From NCBI RefSeq assembly GCF_000182925.2, contig NC_026504.1, positions 2,356,001-2,420,000 of the forward strand: DNA of 64,000 nucleotides, given 5' to 3'. The position numbers were made by a program, and so were the translations under genes. The stretch's first letter is position 1. The number at the start of each line of letters is the position of its first letter. Below the pieces are notes generated by a model. That model worked only from the letters and a program-made list of their open reading frames with translations. It made no database searches and was not told where the DNA came from. This document shows positions 34,540 to 46,812 of this stretch, piece after piece. The DNA is from Neurospora crassa OR74A. Lineage: Eukaryota; Ascomycota; Sordariomycetes; Sordariales; Sordariaceae.

Positions 34540-36890
34540 TAGAATTTATTCCTCAAAGTAATTAAAACTCTATATACTAATACTACTTTAATTAATAACC
34601 TAATACAATAACGCTTATAGAACGCCTTAAAAAACTCGGTAATAATCTCTTTAGCCGGCCGACTAAGTAGAGCGGGGGGTAGTAATAATAAATAAAAACC
34701 GAAAGTCGAAGGTACGGGCGGATGTAATACAAATAATTCTCTGGCCTCCACTAAGAAATTTCTAATTTTCTTACCTTTATCCTCCTTACCCGCTACTAAT
34801 AGTAATACAATTAATAACGGTGCTAGTAGTTAAATAAATATTGTAATCGCTATAAAAATAAGAGGAGGGTTAGCATTAGCACGTTTAGCAACGAAAATCT
34901 CGCAGTCGGTCGGGTGCCTATAGAATATAGTAGTAAAATACTCTAATAGCGTATACAAATTAATAATTACCGCTTTGCCTAATAGGGGGAGAGTGCCCGC
35001 TATATTATAATTATAGCCGCTAGCAATTGCCGAATTAGTGATAAAACCGCCGGTAGTATAAGGTAGCTAAATTTAGGGATATTGAAAGTAGGAAGGAAAA
35101 TACTAATATAGTAGCGGGTATAACGGGTATAGGGGAGGAGGGTATAATTAGTATAGACCTCTAAAATCGTCCTTCCTTAGCGTAGCTTACAATAAACTAT
35201 TTATAATCTTTATATTAGTACTACTATTACTGCTATTAATATTATTAATAATATTAACGTTAATTAGTAAACTATTACCTCCTCCCCTATATTTACTATT
35301 ACTATCGCCAATACTAAAGGTAGCTACTACCTCATTACTTAATATATTTCGTACTAACTTAAATAGTAGGTTAATTACCGTAGCCTTCCCTAATAATATA
35401 GCGCATACCCACTTACCCACATCTTTAATATTAAAGTTATAATAGGTTATACTCCTATTTATAATATAGTATATCTAATATTTAATAACTTTATTATAAT
35501 TCTTATACTTATAGCTAAAACCGTATACTTATATTTATACTAACTCTTAATATACAGTACCGTATAATTTTACCCCCGTACACTCCTCTCGCTACTAATC
35601 CTCCTTTAAATTCTTTTCAATTTCTATTAATATAATATTTATTGTAATATACTTAGACTTTTCAATACCGGCTAGAATCTATAACCCTTATAACGATAGC
35701 GTATTAACCGTTTATAATATTAGAATAACGAAAGGATTAATTAAACTATAAAAGGGGGTAGAAATAAAAGGTATACTACTATAGGAGGATAGGGTAATAA
35801 GGATTTTACTAGCGGACGGATTAATTAACTAAAATTTAAATAATATAGTAAAATAGTAGTACTAACTAATATAGTAGAAGTACGACTTTATAACGGTCTC
35901 GTATTCAATATTATTATACTCGTTATAAAAATCCTTCCTAAGAACAATCTTATTATATATAATAACCCGAGCACAGCAATTATTATAAATAATAGTAATA
36001 TATATAACGTTATATAAAAAAACTAATTACTTTATCCTTACAGCCATATTATCACTAATAATATCTTCTACATAACTTCACTATATATATAGAATCTCAC
36101 TAAATAATATCGTCCCAAACCGCTACTTACAAAGCTTGCCGTTATTTTACTTAACCTCAACCTCTCTAAATAAACTATATTCTTCAATAGTAGGTAATTT
36201 AATATAGCTAACAGTAATATATAAACCGACTATATTAAATTAAACTTATATTAAATTAGAATATTTAGAATACAATAGTAGTAGTACTATAGCGATTGGT
36301 TTACAGGTAGTACAGAACTAAGCTAATAGTACCGAAGTAATTAATTTAATTAAGGAGGCTACTTTATTATTATCGTTGCCTAATAAATAAAATAAAATAT
36401 TAAGAGCTTATTTTTTAAGGGTAAAATAGACGGGGAACTATTATTTAACCTCATTATCGTTACTAGAATCCTCTTTGCTATTAGAAATTTCAATAGGTAT
36501 CGCAGGCTTAGGGGAGGACGACGGCGGCTCTAGGATTAGAACTAGGACTAACTTTAGCGCAATAGCCTTCCCCTTCTTAATAGCGGTCTTTTTAATAATA
36601 ATTTTAATAGGAACAGCCTTCTTCTTAGGTAGAGTAATCTTAAAGATAATTTTAATAGATTACTCAATTTTACAATTCTTCTTTTTAAGGCGGGATAAGG
36701 CATATTATAAAATTATTAGGCTAGGATCTTCCTAGTTTTAATTTTTATCGAAGTAGACTACTAACGCGCCGCTTCGAGTACGGGATCGTTTTACGCCGGC
36801 GGGTTTTAAATTGAGGATTGTTTTAGGAAGTATTATTGCAATGAATTTAATTAATTACTAGTATTATAATTACTTTGCACGTTGAAATAG
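34540..36890 (-). other. Unidentified internal region of DNA transposon copy B
   Basis: These 2.3 kb belong to the element, but no known domain is recognisable. On the minus strand some frames look formerly coding: PKKKAVPIKIIIKK near 36,600, KLPTIEEYSLFREVEVK near 36,165, and MGKWVCAILLGKATVINLLF at 35,361-35,420. A second gene carried by the transposon, or an older insertion, is possible. RIP prevents a decision. Confidence 0.35.
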
Positions 36891-36954
36891 CTTCAAATTG
36901 ATATAGAAATTGTTGTAAAATAATGAATTTTGACGAAGTTGTACAATACAGAAG

Positions 36955-37023
36955 TGCGGTGTGTGTGTGTGTGCACGCACACACACCTCTTGCCAAGACT
37001 GCACAGGCGATTGAGTGTGGGAA
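36955..37023 (-). repeat. Right TIR of DNA transposon copy B
   Basis: It reads TGCGG, a GT run, GCACGC, a CA run, then CTCTTGCCAAGACTGC and an end in GTGTGGGAA, the inverted match of 32,687-32,755. Confidence 0.9.
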
Positions 37024-37771
37024 TGGGTTGTGGGGCCGCGTTCATGCGGGTAAAAGGGTCCGAATCTGGCAAAGAAGACGGCGTACGTAACACTGCAATC
37101 GATAACAATTCAGAAGCCGAGGAGAAATGGGCGGTCATCAGGCGACGCGCGACAGTACTCGTTTCGTCGCTCGCGTGACCAATACGAATGGTGGTTTCTG
37201 CAGATTACTCAGCGCCGCCGTTTTTAGGTATACGGGCTCGACAGGTTTTCTTCGGCAATCCTCGGCTGGCAGGGACCGGCTGGCCGGGGAATTTGGGAAT
37301 TTGGAGGTCGAGTGAGTGCATCTCACCCGAAGCGGTGTTGGAGAGAAAATGGGGGAACTTGAATGTGCCCTCCAAGGATTGTCTTTCCCCGGCTCCGCTA
37401 CAAAGTGTGTGATGTAATAATCCCAGTACCTGTATCGATCCTCCAAAATACCTTCAGTTCCTGTAACACACAATCAACAACAATTCCCTAGACTCACTCC
37501 TGGAACCAGCACTCTCTTCCCAGTTAAATTCCGCATCCATTGCCCTCCTATCCTCCAATCTCGTTGCCGCAACTCTAGGGTTGTGCTTCTGGCTTTTGAT
37601 CGCAAAGCAAAACCGGCAACCTCTACCGTCGCATCGACGAGCCCGCATCCATTCACCTAAAGACTTCTCCGCCGGCAATGCGCTAGTAGAAAGGCGCATT
37701 CTCTCTTTCTCCTAGATTGCGATCCTTCGCATACGATATTCTGAGCCCCTTCGAGGCCCGCGTCAGAGGGA
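37024..37771. other. 5' flank of the LEU5-like gene
   Basis: It is 748 bp of non-RIP sequence between transposon copy B and the carrier gene. No gene is seen. A pyrimidine-rich CTCTCTTTCTCC stretch near 37,700 fits a fungal promoter or leader. Confidence 0.5.
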
Positions 37772-39036
37772 ATGCCCCCGGCGCTCATCAGCCATGCCTC
37801 CATGCCGGGGAGCGCATCAAACGAACCACGAGAGGTAACAGCTGATGCGTTCCGACTAGGGGCCAAGATGCAGAAGGAGAAAGGTGAAGCGGCGATATGC
37901 CCAACAGACGATGAAGCGTCCGTACCGCGGTCCAAGAAGCATTCGAGTTCGCAAAAGAAACGGAGTTTGGATTACCTTTGGAGATCGGGAGTAGCAGGGG
38001 GCTTGGCCGGATGCGCGGTAAGTATTTCCAATTCCATCGGCACTACACTGGTCGCATCTCGTGCACGCTTTGACTGTGATGGTCGCGACTGACTCTTTTT
38101 GTTTGGCAGGCCAAAACCGTTGTCGCACCGCTTGATCGGGTAAAGATCCTATTCCAGGCTCACAATCCACACTTCGTCAAGTACGCGGGCTCGTGGTGGG
38201 GCTTTGGGGAGGCCATAAAAGAAATATATCGACAGGATGGGGTTAAGGGTCTGTTTAGGGGGCATTCAGCAACCCTCCTAAGGATCTTTCCGTACGCCGG
38301 TATCAAGTTTCTAGCCTACGAGCAAATAAGGGCACTCGTCATCACTCGGAAGGACCACGAAACCCCCCTACGGCGGCTTGTGAGCGGCTCGCTCGCCGGC
38401 GTCACGTCCGTCTTCTTCACCTATCCCCTCGAACTCATACGAGTACGGCTAGCGTTCGAGACAAAACGGGAAGGCCGGTCATCCCTCCGATCCATCATTA
38501 GGCAGATATACAGCGAAAATGCCCTCACGGTTCCCAAAAACGCACCGGCTTCAGCACACGCGCCCGCTCTGATCCCGCGGACCGGGCTCGCCAACTTCTA
38601 CCGCGGCTTCTCTCCCACCCTCCTCGGCATGCTTCCCTACGCCGGTATGTCCTTCCTCACACACGACACGGTTGGCGACATCTTCCGGCACCCGAGTCTT
38701 GCAAAATGGACAACACTACCGCAACCGGAAAACGCGCCGGCCGGTAAGGCTGCCCCCCTGCGCTCATGGGCGGAGCTTACGGCCGGTGGTATCGCGGGAT
38801 TGGTCTCGCAGACGGTGTCGTACCCCCTGGAGGTCATCAGGCGGCGCATGCAGGTCGGCGGAGCGGTCGGCGATGGTCATAGGTTGACCATTGGCGAGAC
38901 GGCCAAGCTGATCATGCGGGAACGGGGGGTCCGCGGCTTCTTTGTCGGCTTGACTATTGGGTATGCGAAGGTAGTTCCCATGGTGGCTACGAGCTTTTAC
39001 ACCTATGAAAGGTTAAAGACATTTTTTGGCATCTAG
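37772..39036 (+). CDS. LEU5: Mitochondrial carrier, Leu5/SLC25A42-type (coenzyme A transporter)
   Basis: Two exons (37,772-38,017; 38,110-39,036) give 390 residues; the intron has GTAAGT and GGCAG ends and joins AGGLAGCA to AKTVVAPLDRVK. Three Solcar repeats show the carrier signatures PLDRVK (89-94), PLELIR (188-193) and PLEVIR (321-326), each followed by a G-x-x-x-hydrophobic segment. Six membrane helices in the mitochondrial inner membrane are expected. ILFQAHNPHFVKYAGSWWG and GHSATLLRIFPYAGIKFLAYEQIR are close to yeast Leu5, needed for mitochondrial CoA accumulation. The N-terminal 65 residues are polar. A second ATG in frame at 37,805 is the alternative start. Confidence 0.87.
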
Positions 39037-41017
39037 AAAGGTCTCTCAATTCTCTCCTCTTATTGCTAGGTAGAGGGTCTCGAAACGGGCAGTCAAAGCT
39101 TGGGTTGTTTACTTATTACAAGGGTTATCTGTACTTGGGGTATACGGGCGAGACACATGTTCATGGTGTTGGTTGGCTTTGTTCTTGATAGGCACATATA
39201 TACACACTTAGAGATATTCTCGGCGTGTCCATGACTACCGACCGGATCTTCTATCGCAAGCAACGATAACCGAAAATCCTGAAGCCTATCTATGTATCCA
39301 ATCATATCGAGTTGCGAATGTGATGATGTAAAAGAAAATAGAAAGCCAGCTCTTATAAGAAAAACCAAAAAGGAAAAAAGAGAACGAAAAAAAACATACA
39401 ACACCAGGGATTCGCTGGTCGTCACCGACCCAACTACTAGTCTGGCCCTCACTGGCTTATCTATGGGAGAGCGGACGGGATCCCGAGTTTTCCAGTGGGT
39501 ATGGTCGTATATGCTTGTTTTTCACTCGAATTCTGGTTATAATCTGGGGCATGGGGAAATGGGAGAAGGGGGTGTTTACAACAACTCCCCTTTCCAGGGT
39601 CGACGAACAGCAGCAACCTCCAAACACCAAGATATGTGAGCGTTATCGTACAGAATTAATAGCCGCGAACATGTGAAGAGCTATCAAGCGACGCCAACAC
39701 TAGAATATTTAGACAAGTACGTGTTTGCGGACTTGCACTGTTCGTTTCAAGGTCACAAAAGATGTTGAATCAAGCAGACACATGGAGATGACGATTGGAG
39801 AATGCAAGAGCGCCAATGAAATGTAGAGGAAATCGATACCCTCTAATATTATTTAGTTGTGACAACTTGGAGGCGACAAACACAGTCTTGGAGAGGGAAA
39901 CCACTGTATCTGACCAAACAGGTCGCATGAATCGATAACTTCACTAAATGGGCAGAGACGAGCTAAAGCAATCGAAAAGACGAAAGCGTAGTACCTAAGA
40001 AAGCAGTGACAGAGAAGTTGTCAGAAGATAACTGAAGGCAGGTTCGAAATAAGAGGGCAGTTACGAACGGAAGTGGCGCATTTTACCTTTATCGACTAGT
40101 ACCCCTACGAGCGTCTTGCCCACGGTTGTCTGATGAGTGTCACAGTACCTCTCAAACACGGAGTTGAAGTACCGTGTAGCTAAATGGGTAGCTGTCAGGC
40201 TTTCAGCGAGGAGGTACTAATTTATCTCAATCGAAGAAAATTGAGTGCTGATTATAGACCTACAGAGACCAAAACCTGCAATGATATGCTCGATTTTTGT
40301 TCTTTTTTCTTTGCTGATCATTGCTTTCCTTTCTTTCTTCCTCCCCTCTTCTTTTTCTTTTCCCCCCTTATATTATTTATCTGTGTCGTGACATTTGCCA
40401 ACTCTCAAACCGAGCTTAGGCGAAGGTAGCCCCTTCCAATAAGTACAGGATGATGCCGAGATGCTCGACTTGTAGTAAGAGCGCAAGTCACCGGATGGGG
40501 TGTACAATGCAGAGGTAAGTAACCATTGTGTCATGGACGGATTGAGGTTCTTCTCGCAAGATAGAAACTTCAGTCTAGTGTCTATATTAGATGGACAAAG
40601 CGTAAGACGATGTTACTTACAGTTGCGATACACATCTCCAATGTATTACGAACAAAGTCGAGGCACGTGAACCTTCTTGAGACACTCTCGTCTTGTTCGT
40701 CTCATTCTCAATACATCACATTATCAACTACATACAGCGAAGCGCAAGTTCATGAGATATTCCAAGTAGTCATCATCTCTTCTTCATTGGACATTTCCGG
40801 GTATTATCGATTCCTCCCGCACCAGATTCTATCACTGCTCCCCTTTTGTTTTTGCCCCCACCTCCCCCCACCCCCACCAAACAGACAACCATTCTTCTCT
40901 CTAGGTTCTATCGCTCCTGCCCTGGTCTGCTCCCCAACAAGCCATTATATCATAAATCAATAAAAAGAATGGAAAACACGTGCCATTACCAACAACCCTT
41001 GATGGGCCGACACCTCC
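39037..41017. other. Intergenic region between convergent LEU5-like and PHO-5 genes
   Basis: These 1.98 kb of mildly AT-rich sequence hold no gene I can support, which is long for two facing 3' ends. Seen in it are a pyrimidine tract (40,297-40,369), a C-rich CCTCCCCCCACCCCCACC stretch near 40,860, and CACGTG at 40,664 and 40,977. A non-coding transcript is possible but nothing shows it. Confidence 0.5.
40297..40369. repeat. Pyrimidine-rich tract
   Basis: It is about 70 bases of nearly pure T and C with one short interruption (GCTGATCATTG). Such tracts often lie near fungal transcription starts, but no gene follows convincingly on the plus strand. Confidence 0.5.
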
Positions 41018-42793
41018 TCAAGCGTTCACAGCAGCACTACTCGTGGGTGCCTCCGTCTTATGCTCAGTGAGGGTCGTATCCCTCTGCGCCTCCTCCTCAC
41101 CACTCATATCGAACTCGCCCGACAACTCCTCCAGCGTCTTCCGCTTCGTTTCGGGAATCAAGAAAGTGGTACCAACACCAAGCAACATGAAGAGAGCATA
41201 GATCTCCAACACGTGGTTCATCCACGGGTTTGGGTTTCCTCCCTTGACAGCGCCCCTGGTACGCAGGGGCGCAATGGCGCCCTGACCGATGATAGAGCCG
41301 ATCTTGCCCATGGCGGCGCTCAAGCCGTGCGAGGTAGACCTGTAACGAGTGGGAAACACCTCGCCGGGCACGATAAAGGTGGTAGCGTTGGGACCAAAGT
41401 TGAAGAAGAACTGGGCAAGGACGAAAATGGCGAGCAGCGCGTGAGGCGAGAGGTGCTTGTAGGCGAAACCCATGACCACGAAAAGAATGGTGAGGATACC
41501 GAAGCCCATGAACTGGATCGGCTTACGACCGACAGTGTCGACGGTGAAGACGGTGACCCAGTATCCGGGGACGGCGCCGGCGAGAACAATGATCAAGTTG
41601 CCGACGGCGGTGTTATAGAGGATCTCGTACGTGTTCTTGGCACCTGTGGTGGAGTAGCCGATGACGTTGAGGATGGTGGCGTTGTTGAGCGAGACGCCGT
41701 AGTAGGCGATGTCGAGGAAGCACCAAGACAGGGCGGTGCCGGCGAGCAGCATGGCGTTCTTGCGCTTGGAGTAATGGCGGAAGAAGTCGCCCCAGCTGGC
41801 CTTGGGGATCTCCATCTCCTTTTCGGCCTCCTGCTTAGCGACGATGCGGGTGGCCTCGTCGGGCTGGCCCTTGGGCTTGCCCGTCTTGAAGGCTTCGATG
41901 TCGTCACTGGCCTGCTCAACATCCCTCTTGACGTCGAAGGTGTAGCGAGGAGTCTCGGGGATAGTCAAGCGGTAGTAGAGCGCGATGCAGCCGGGAACAG
42001 CACCGACACCAATGACTGTCCTCCACATCTTGTCAACGGCAACGGCACAGTCTCCGGTGCACGAAGCCAGAGTAGGGGCGGCCTCAAGCGACTTCTTGAA
42101 ACCGAGTGTAACGAACAACATGACGAATGCGGCAGCAAGCTGGCCAAGACCTTGCATAGCAAAGACGGCACCCATCATGGCACCTCTCCACTTGGTTGTA
42201 GCAAATTCGGAGGTGATAATACTGGAAAGAGGATAGTCTCCACCGATACCGACCCCCTGTTGTAATAGATGTTAGTTATACGTTTCTTGTGAGAGGGGTT
42301 CGTCTGAATAATTGCTTACCATAAGAACACGCCAGAAGATAATGATACCGATGATGTTGATGGAAGGTGACCCGGAGGCCAAGGCCTGAGCGAGAGTGGC
42401 AAAGATGATGAACAACAATTCCAATCCGTACATGCTCTTACGACCAAAGACATCAGCAGCGGCGCCGAAGCCGACCTGCCCAATGACCGTGCCGGCCGAT
42501 GTTGCGAGCTTGATGGCTGTGTCGGAGGTTGTAGGCATCTTGCCTTCGCCTGGGAAGTAGACAATGCCGAGCATGAGGGTCAAAAGAGAGACGGTGAAGA
42601 TGTCGTAAGAGTCTGTGAAGAAACCGACACCGGCAACGGCAACGGCCCGAACGTGATACCATCCGAATGGCGCTCTGTCGACTTCGGCGAGGGCGAGTCG
42701 TCGCCTCTCGTTGGGATCCTTGATGTGAAGAAAGTCATTGTAAAAGTTGTGGTAGGCGTTGTTGCCTCCGGCAGTCTTCTGAGGGGTACTCAT
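41018..42793 (-). CDS. pho-5: High-affinity phosphate permease PHO-5 (Pho84-type proton symporter)
   Basis: Two exons (42,320-42,793; 41,018-42,256) with a 63-nt intron (GTAAGC donor) give 570 residues. The join restores FWRVLM-GVGIGGDYPLSS, the classic phosphate:H+ symporter signature of the major facilitator superfamily. Other landmarks are GFFTDSYDIFTVSLLTLMLG (helix 1), GQVGFGAAADVFGRKSMYG, a central cytoplasmic loop rich in Lys/Glu, FFFNFGPNATTFIVPGEVFP and the PETKRKTLEELSGEF end. Twelve membrane helices and a plasma-membrane location are expected. From memory it is nearly identical to N. crassa PHO-5, whose transcription needs the bHLH factor NUC-1 in phosphate starvation. A CACGTGGG site lies 469 bp upstream. 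Confidence 0.93.
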
Positions 42794-43261
42794 GGCTTGT
42801 TGTCGCGATGGCGGTATCGGATACTTGAGCCTTTGTTGGTCCTCAAGACAACGAAGTCGGACTTGGTCAAGAGCCTTGGTGGTCCGATGGGAACCAAGGG
42901 AGGTAGAAGGGCGGAAGGACTTGGCTCTTGTGCTGTCGAGGAAAATAGGAAGAAAGGAAGGAGTTGGCATGCGTGGGAATTTATCTTATAGCGTTGCAGG
43001 AGGAATGGGACTACAGTGTCCCCAGGATTAGGTATTCACATCGGATGGCGTGAAAGCTACTGACAATTTCCGAGACATCACGCAGTCCCGCGGGATATCC
43101 TCAATAGTTTGTTTGACGCACCCACCTCCCACACCAATGATCAGTCGATACTTTGCCTTTACGAGCTAGCAAATCCATCCTGCTCACTCTCCCCTACAAC
43201 GAGCACGATAATGCCCTTGCCATCTTCCTCCCACCCGAGACAGAGAACCTGTCTTTACGGA

Positions 43262-43269
43262 CACGTGGG
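43262..43269 (+). promoter_or_regulatory. CACGTGGG, candidate NUC-1 (Pho4-type) site upstream of pho-5
   Basis: CACGTG followed by GG is the high-affinity form recognised by Pho4 in yeast, and NUC-1 in Neurospora binds CACGTG. It lies 469 bp before the pho-5 start codon. Function is inferred from position and the known regulation of this permease. Confidence 0.6.
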
Positions 43270-44085
43270 TAGCGTACCATGTCCAGCGAGCTGTTCAACC
43301 ACCACGCACTCAGTTTTGGCCAAGACAAGACAGTGGAGGTAACTAAGGCAAAACTCTGAAAGCTTCGATTACTTGGCATAATGCCCCAAGGTGCAGTTTT
43401 GCACTCGGGAAGCGTCTTGGATGCCTGGGCGCCCAGTGCGCCTCTCACAGCGACACTACCCTACGTCGTTGAGCGTGGTCCGTATGCAAAAGAGCATCAC
43501 ATACCGAAGACCAGACCCAGCCGTTGGCTGCAAGTGCTCAAGTGCAGAAGTGCTTGGCTGATGCTTGGGTATCCAGTGTCAAGGAGGCATGAAGCTCGTG
43601 GGCTCAGCATTACACCTGATTGGCCCGTTGCTCACGGGGTGGGGGTTCCCTCATCTGGAAACTCGACAACAAGCTTCCTCGGCTTTGGGACAAGATCGAT
43701 ATCGACGCCCGGTCTAAAAAACTCTTTCCAGAAGCTTATCCCGATGTCCAGCTCCTCTATCTCCGGGTCCCCTCCTCCGACCGGACCAACCGTCGGCCGT
43801 AGGGGAGGAAAAGGGAGAAAAAGGTCGCCGATCTGTCGTTTACAAAAACGTGTTTCTTGTGCCTGGCCTCCTGCAAACCGGAAGTGCCCGAGTGCTGCAT
43901 AATGGGCGAAGTCTAATACCTGTTTGGCCCACAGCGCCAGGAACATCATACACGAGAAGGGAGCATGTTGGATGCCTGGTGTCCGAGAACGACTCCACAA
44001 AGCTGATCTCATCATCGGTTTTTGGTGTAGTGTACTGCGTACGGTCGAGGCAAGTCTCAGGTAGCAAAGTCTGGACTGGTCTGTT

Positions 44086-44113
44086 GCCCCGTCCTGCCCC
44101 GTCCTGCCCCGTC
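44086..44113. repeat. Short tandem repeat, 10-bp unit GTCCTGCCCC
   Basis: Two full and two partial units lie head to tail. It is a simple repeat without apparent function. Confidence 0.7.
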
Positions 44114-45533
44114 AAGACCCCCGGACGTTGTCTTCGCCTCTAACCTCACTTGGCATCTTGGCACATCCACCTGCATGGGCCGCTAGGGGCCACTACAACC
44201 CCAGAAAAGAGCCGCTCCCACCTTCAGAAGGGTCTTCCCCGCGAATCGCAGGGAAAGAGACCACACGTGTGAGCACAACGCGCGGTGGTTCGCCTTTCCA
44301 CCATTGGTTCGATGGATCCTTTAAGGTTCCGTAAGCCCCTGTCACAGCAGAATCCACCCACCCACTTGCCCACGCGAGCCACGCACTCGGTTATCCACCA
44401 AGACCAACGACCATTGTTGATCTGTGAGTGAGACGTCGAAACATGTTCTTTCAGAGCACGGAATCATCCGTGATTTCGCACACAACAGAAGACATGAGCG
44501 ACATGTCTTTCATCTTCACCAAATCCTCGTTTAGGGCATGTGCTTTTCCATCAGTGGGGACTGGAGCAGTCCTCGCGTCAAGGCATCTCGCTTTGAGCTC
44601 CAAGGTTGGCCACCAGCTTGTCTTTATGCATGTTCGAGCAAGCACGGGGGCCGCGTGTGTGACTTTGAAGATAGGGAGACCCTTCAATTTCAGGCTTTCA
44701 GCACGTATCGTGTGATATGCATTGGCAAATCCGCAATGCTCGGCCAATCACAGCGCTGACTTCGACCACGGCATGGGCATATCAACTACGGATTATTCCT
44801 CTCGTTAACAACGACCCATTCTGGAGGTTGATAGACCTACGAAAACAACTCGCAGTACCGTGAAGTCTGAGATTCAGTCTGGTGTTGTGGTACAAACCGG
44901 TATAGACAATCCCGATGAATCTGGTGCTCAACCTGCGTATGCCAAGCTGATCTGACAACCCAAGTGCCCGGTGCGTCCCATGCCTCTGTATGTTGTGCGG
45001 CAAACATCATTCAGCGAGCCGTGCCGGTGTCAATAAACTTCCGGGACCATATCGTGAGCACGTATAGTTTTTGTGCCACTTCATTGGCTCTGTCATCCAA
45101 AACAAGCTTTCCAGTCCATCGCACAAGCTTTCCCTCCTTGACACACAAGCTTTCTGTTCTCTGCAGAAGCACTCTTCCAGTGCGTTGTTGGTGGGCTTGG
45201 ATGACATCATGACACAGATCCGAAAGAAGGGCGTCTTCGTCGATACAAGCACAGGAAGATACCCAAGACCCTCAAGCTTTTGCCAAGGTTGACGGCGCTG
45301 GTGAATGCATAACAATACGGTGCAATGGTGACTGTGGGGAGCTCGACCCAAGGGACAAGTAAAGTCTTGGTAAGGCTGTGTGTGTGGCGGTGTAACAACT
45401 TTCAGCATCATAGTACCCAAAGTGCTTCCAGACGGTATGTAAATAACGTATGGGCATACCAATCTCGGGCTGTCGGTTTCGGGCAGGCGCTGATGGAGCG
45501 AAACCAGCTGCGTTTGGTTCATTCTCAAGATTT

Positions 45534-46812
45534 TTAAACCTCAACGATGTCGTCCTCTTCTTCTGCTGTCGCTGCTCCTCCCTCAATCTCTTCGCCCTCA
45601 GCTTCGTCTCTCATTAGTACATTTACTAACCGCTCGCAAGCATCCTGGACAGCTTCATCATTAACACGCAGGTGGGTTTCCCGAACAATGGGGTAAACAC
45701 TGATGCTCCTCATCAAATCGCGGCCAGCTCTCGTTGTGGTGAGGAGAGTAAGAGTTTCTAGGTGTGTCAGGATGTTGCTGCTGTCGGGATCGCGCTGCTT
45801 GTCTGGAGGCAATAGCTGAAGATCGGTAAGCATTTCCAATGCCTCATCCTCGGGATAAACTTCGCCGCCCATGATAGGAAGTAAAATGTAGGGTAAGATA
45901 TTGACGTCATCCTCATCCAAAAACGCCGGGTGCGAAGGAATGTCAAAAGCAGCGTTCTTGATAATGCTCGCCACTCCCTTTCGCCTGATATCGGACTTGT
46001 GTTCGGTAAAGACCTTGATCTTGTTGATTGGAATAACATCGTCGTAGTCCTGTCTGTTGACAAAGTAGTGCCGGATCTCTTCATGTTTCGAAAGGTCGGC
46101 AAAGACGTAGGAGAGGTAGTCGTAATCGGCGTGCTTGTTGTAAGTCCCGTCGGCGCCCTTGACGAAGAGGTCCATTAGTTGGTTAATGACCCTATCGTCG
46201 GACTTGAGCTTCTCTGGAGCGGGCTGTTTCCGGTCTAGAAGACTTTTGAGTCCATCCCACTTGGTCAAGTTTGCCAGCAACATAGCCATAAGATTGGCGT
46301 TAACCTCCTCGGGCTCCTATAGGAACGGGATCGAAGCGGTTAGTCCTTGCTGCGCACGCACCGTAGGAGCTCAGAATGGATACACATACGACAAGAAGCC
46401 CGAGGAGGATTCCAAGGAAGCGATCATCGGTCGCGACGTATTCCAGCACATCCTTCTCGGCAGTCAAGTTGATCAAGCATGTTAGGGCGTGCTCGGCGAT
46501 TTTCTGCACATGGTACCGACGTCTTAGCTGAAGCTGCTTGGGCGCAAACAAGACAAGTCTGTTGGGCCTACCGGGTGGTCGCGGATCAAGAACTTGAGAT
46601 GCTTGATGGGGGTGAGCTCGTCGGTCTTGAAGAGGGCGGGCTGAGACGCTGAGAAGGGCACCAGGTTCTCTGTCGCGAGAAGGCGGATGTTGGCGTTCGG
46701 CGAGGCAATGAAGCCCACGAGCTTCAGGCGATTATAGCGATTAGTTGTCTGTCCACTGACATTGACACTGCACTGGTTCTGGCAGAATTACCTCTTCAAG
46801 TTCGGTCGGCAT
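45534..46812 (-). CDS. HGH1: Hgh1 homologue, eEF2-folding co-chaperone (FAM203 family)
   Basis: Four exons (46,792-46,812; 46,572-46,721; 46,390-46,503; 45,534-46,316) give 355 residues, all junctions phase 0. Exon 1 codes MPTELEE; the next begins LVGFIASPNANIRLLATENL. The second junction joins LIRDHP to KIAEHALTCLINLTAE, the third joins GLLV to EPEEVNANLMAMLLANLTK, all as in the family. Donors are GTAATT, GTAGGC and GTATGT. Hgh1 is an armadillo-like helical-repeat protein that works with TRiC/CCT to fold elongation factor 2; it is cytosolic. The C-terminus is acidic (EAEGEEIEGG...EEEDDIVEV). It is divergent from ENP1 with 523 bp between starts. Confidence 0.9.

Larger units (their letters stand above)
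32687..37023 (+). mobile_element. DNA transposon copy B with 69-bp terminal inverted repeats, RIP-degraded
   Basis: It is 4,337 bp long, with TIRs at 32,687-32,755 and 36,955-37,023 that differ at only a few bases. The left part carries a plus-strand DDE transposase remnant; the right part has long AT-rich stretches with unidentified frames. RIP is dense from about 32,860 to 36,890 but light in the TIRs and adjoining bases. The dinucleotide TG flanks both ends; the TA duplication normal for Tc1/mariner is not seen. It stands between the 5' end of the METTL4-like gene and the LEU5-like gene. Confidence 0.88.
42794..45533. other. Upstream region of pho-5 and 3' flank of HGH1
   Basis: These 2.7 kb lack a supportable gene. 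The longest open frame (43,381-43,902, plus) has no family resemblance and ends in low-complexity sequence. Seen are a CACGTGGG site at 43,262, another CACGTG at 44,264 and a short tandem repeat at 44,086-44,113. The region probably serves as a large pho-5 promoter. Confidence 0.5.

Noticed and set aside
36475-36735. Plus-strand open frame of 86 codons in DNA transposon copy B
   Set aside because: Hydrophobic, AT-driven frame in a RIPed element; the opposite strand looks more like the former coding sense.
41060-42265. Plus-strand open frame of 401 codons opposite PHO-5
   Set aside because: It is the antisense mirror of a codon-biased transporter gene; its sequence is Asp/Gly/Glu-rich with no family match, and PHO-5 is certain.
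43381-43902. Plus-strand open frame of 173 codons upstream of pho-5
   Set aside because: No resemblance to a family, low-complexity end, and an overlapping minus-strand frame of similar quality; not supportable as a gene.
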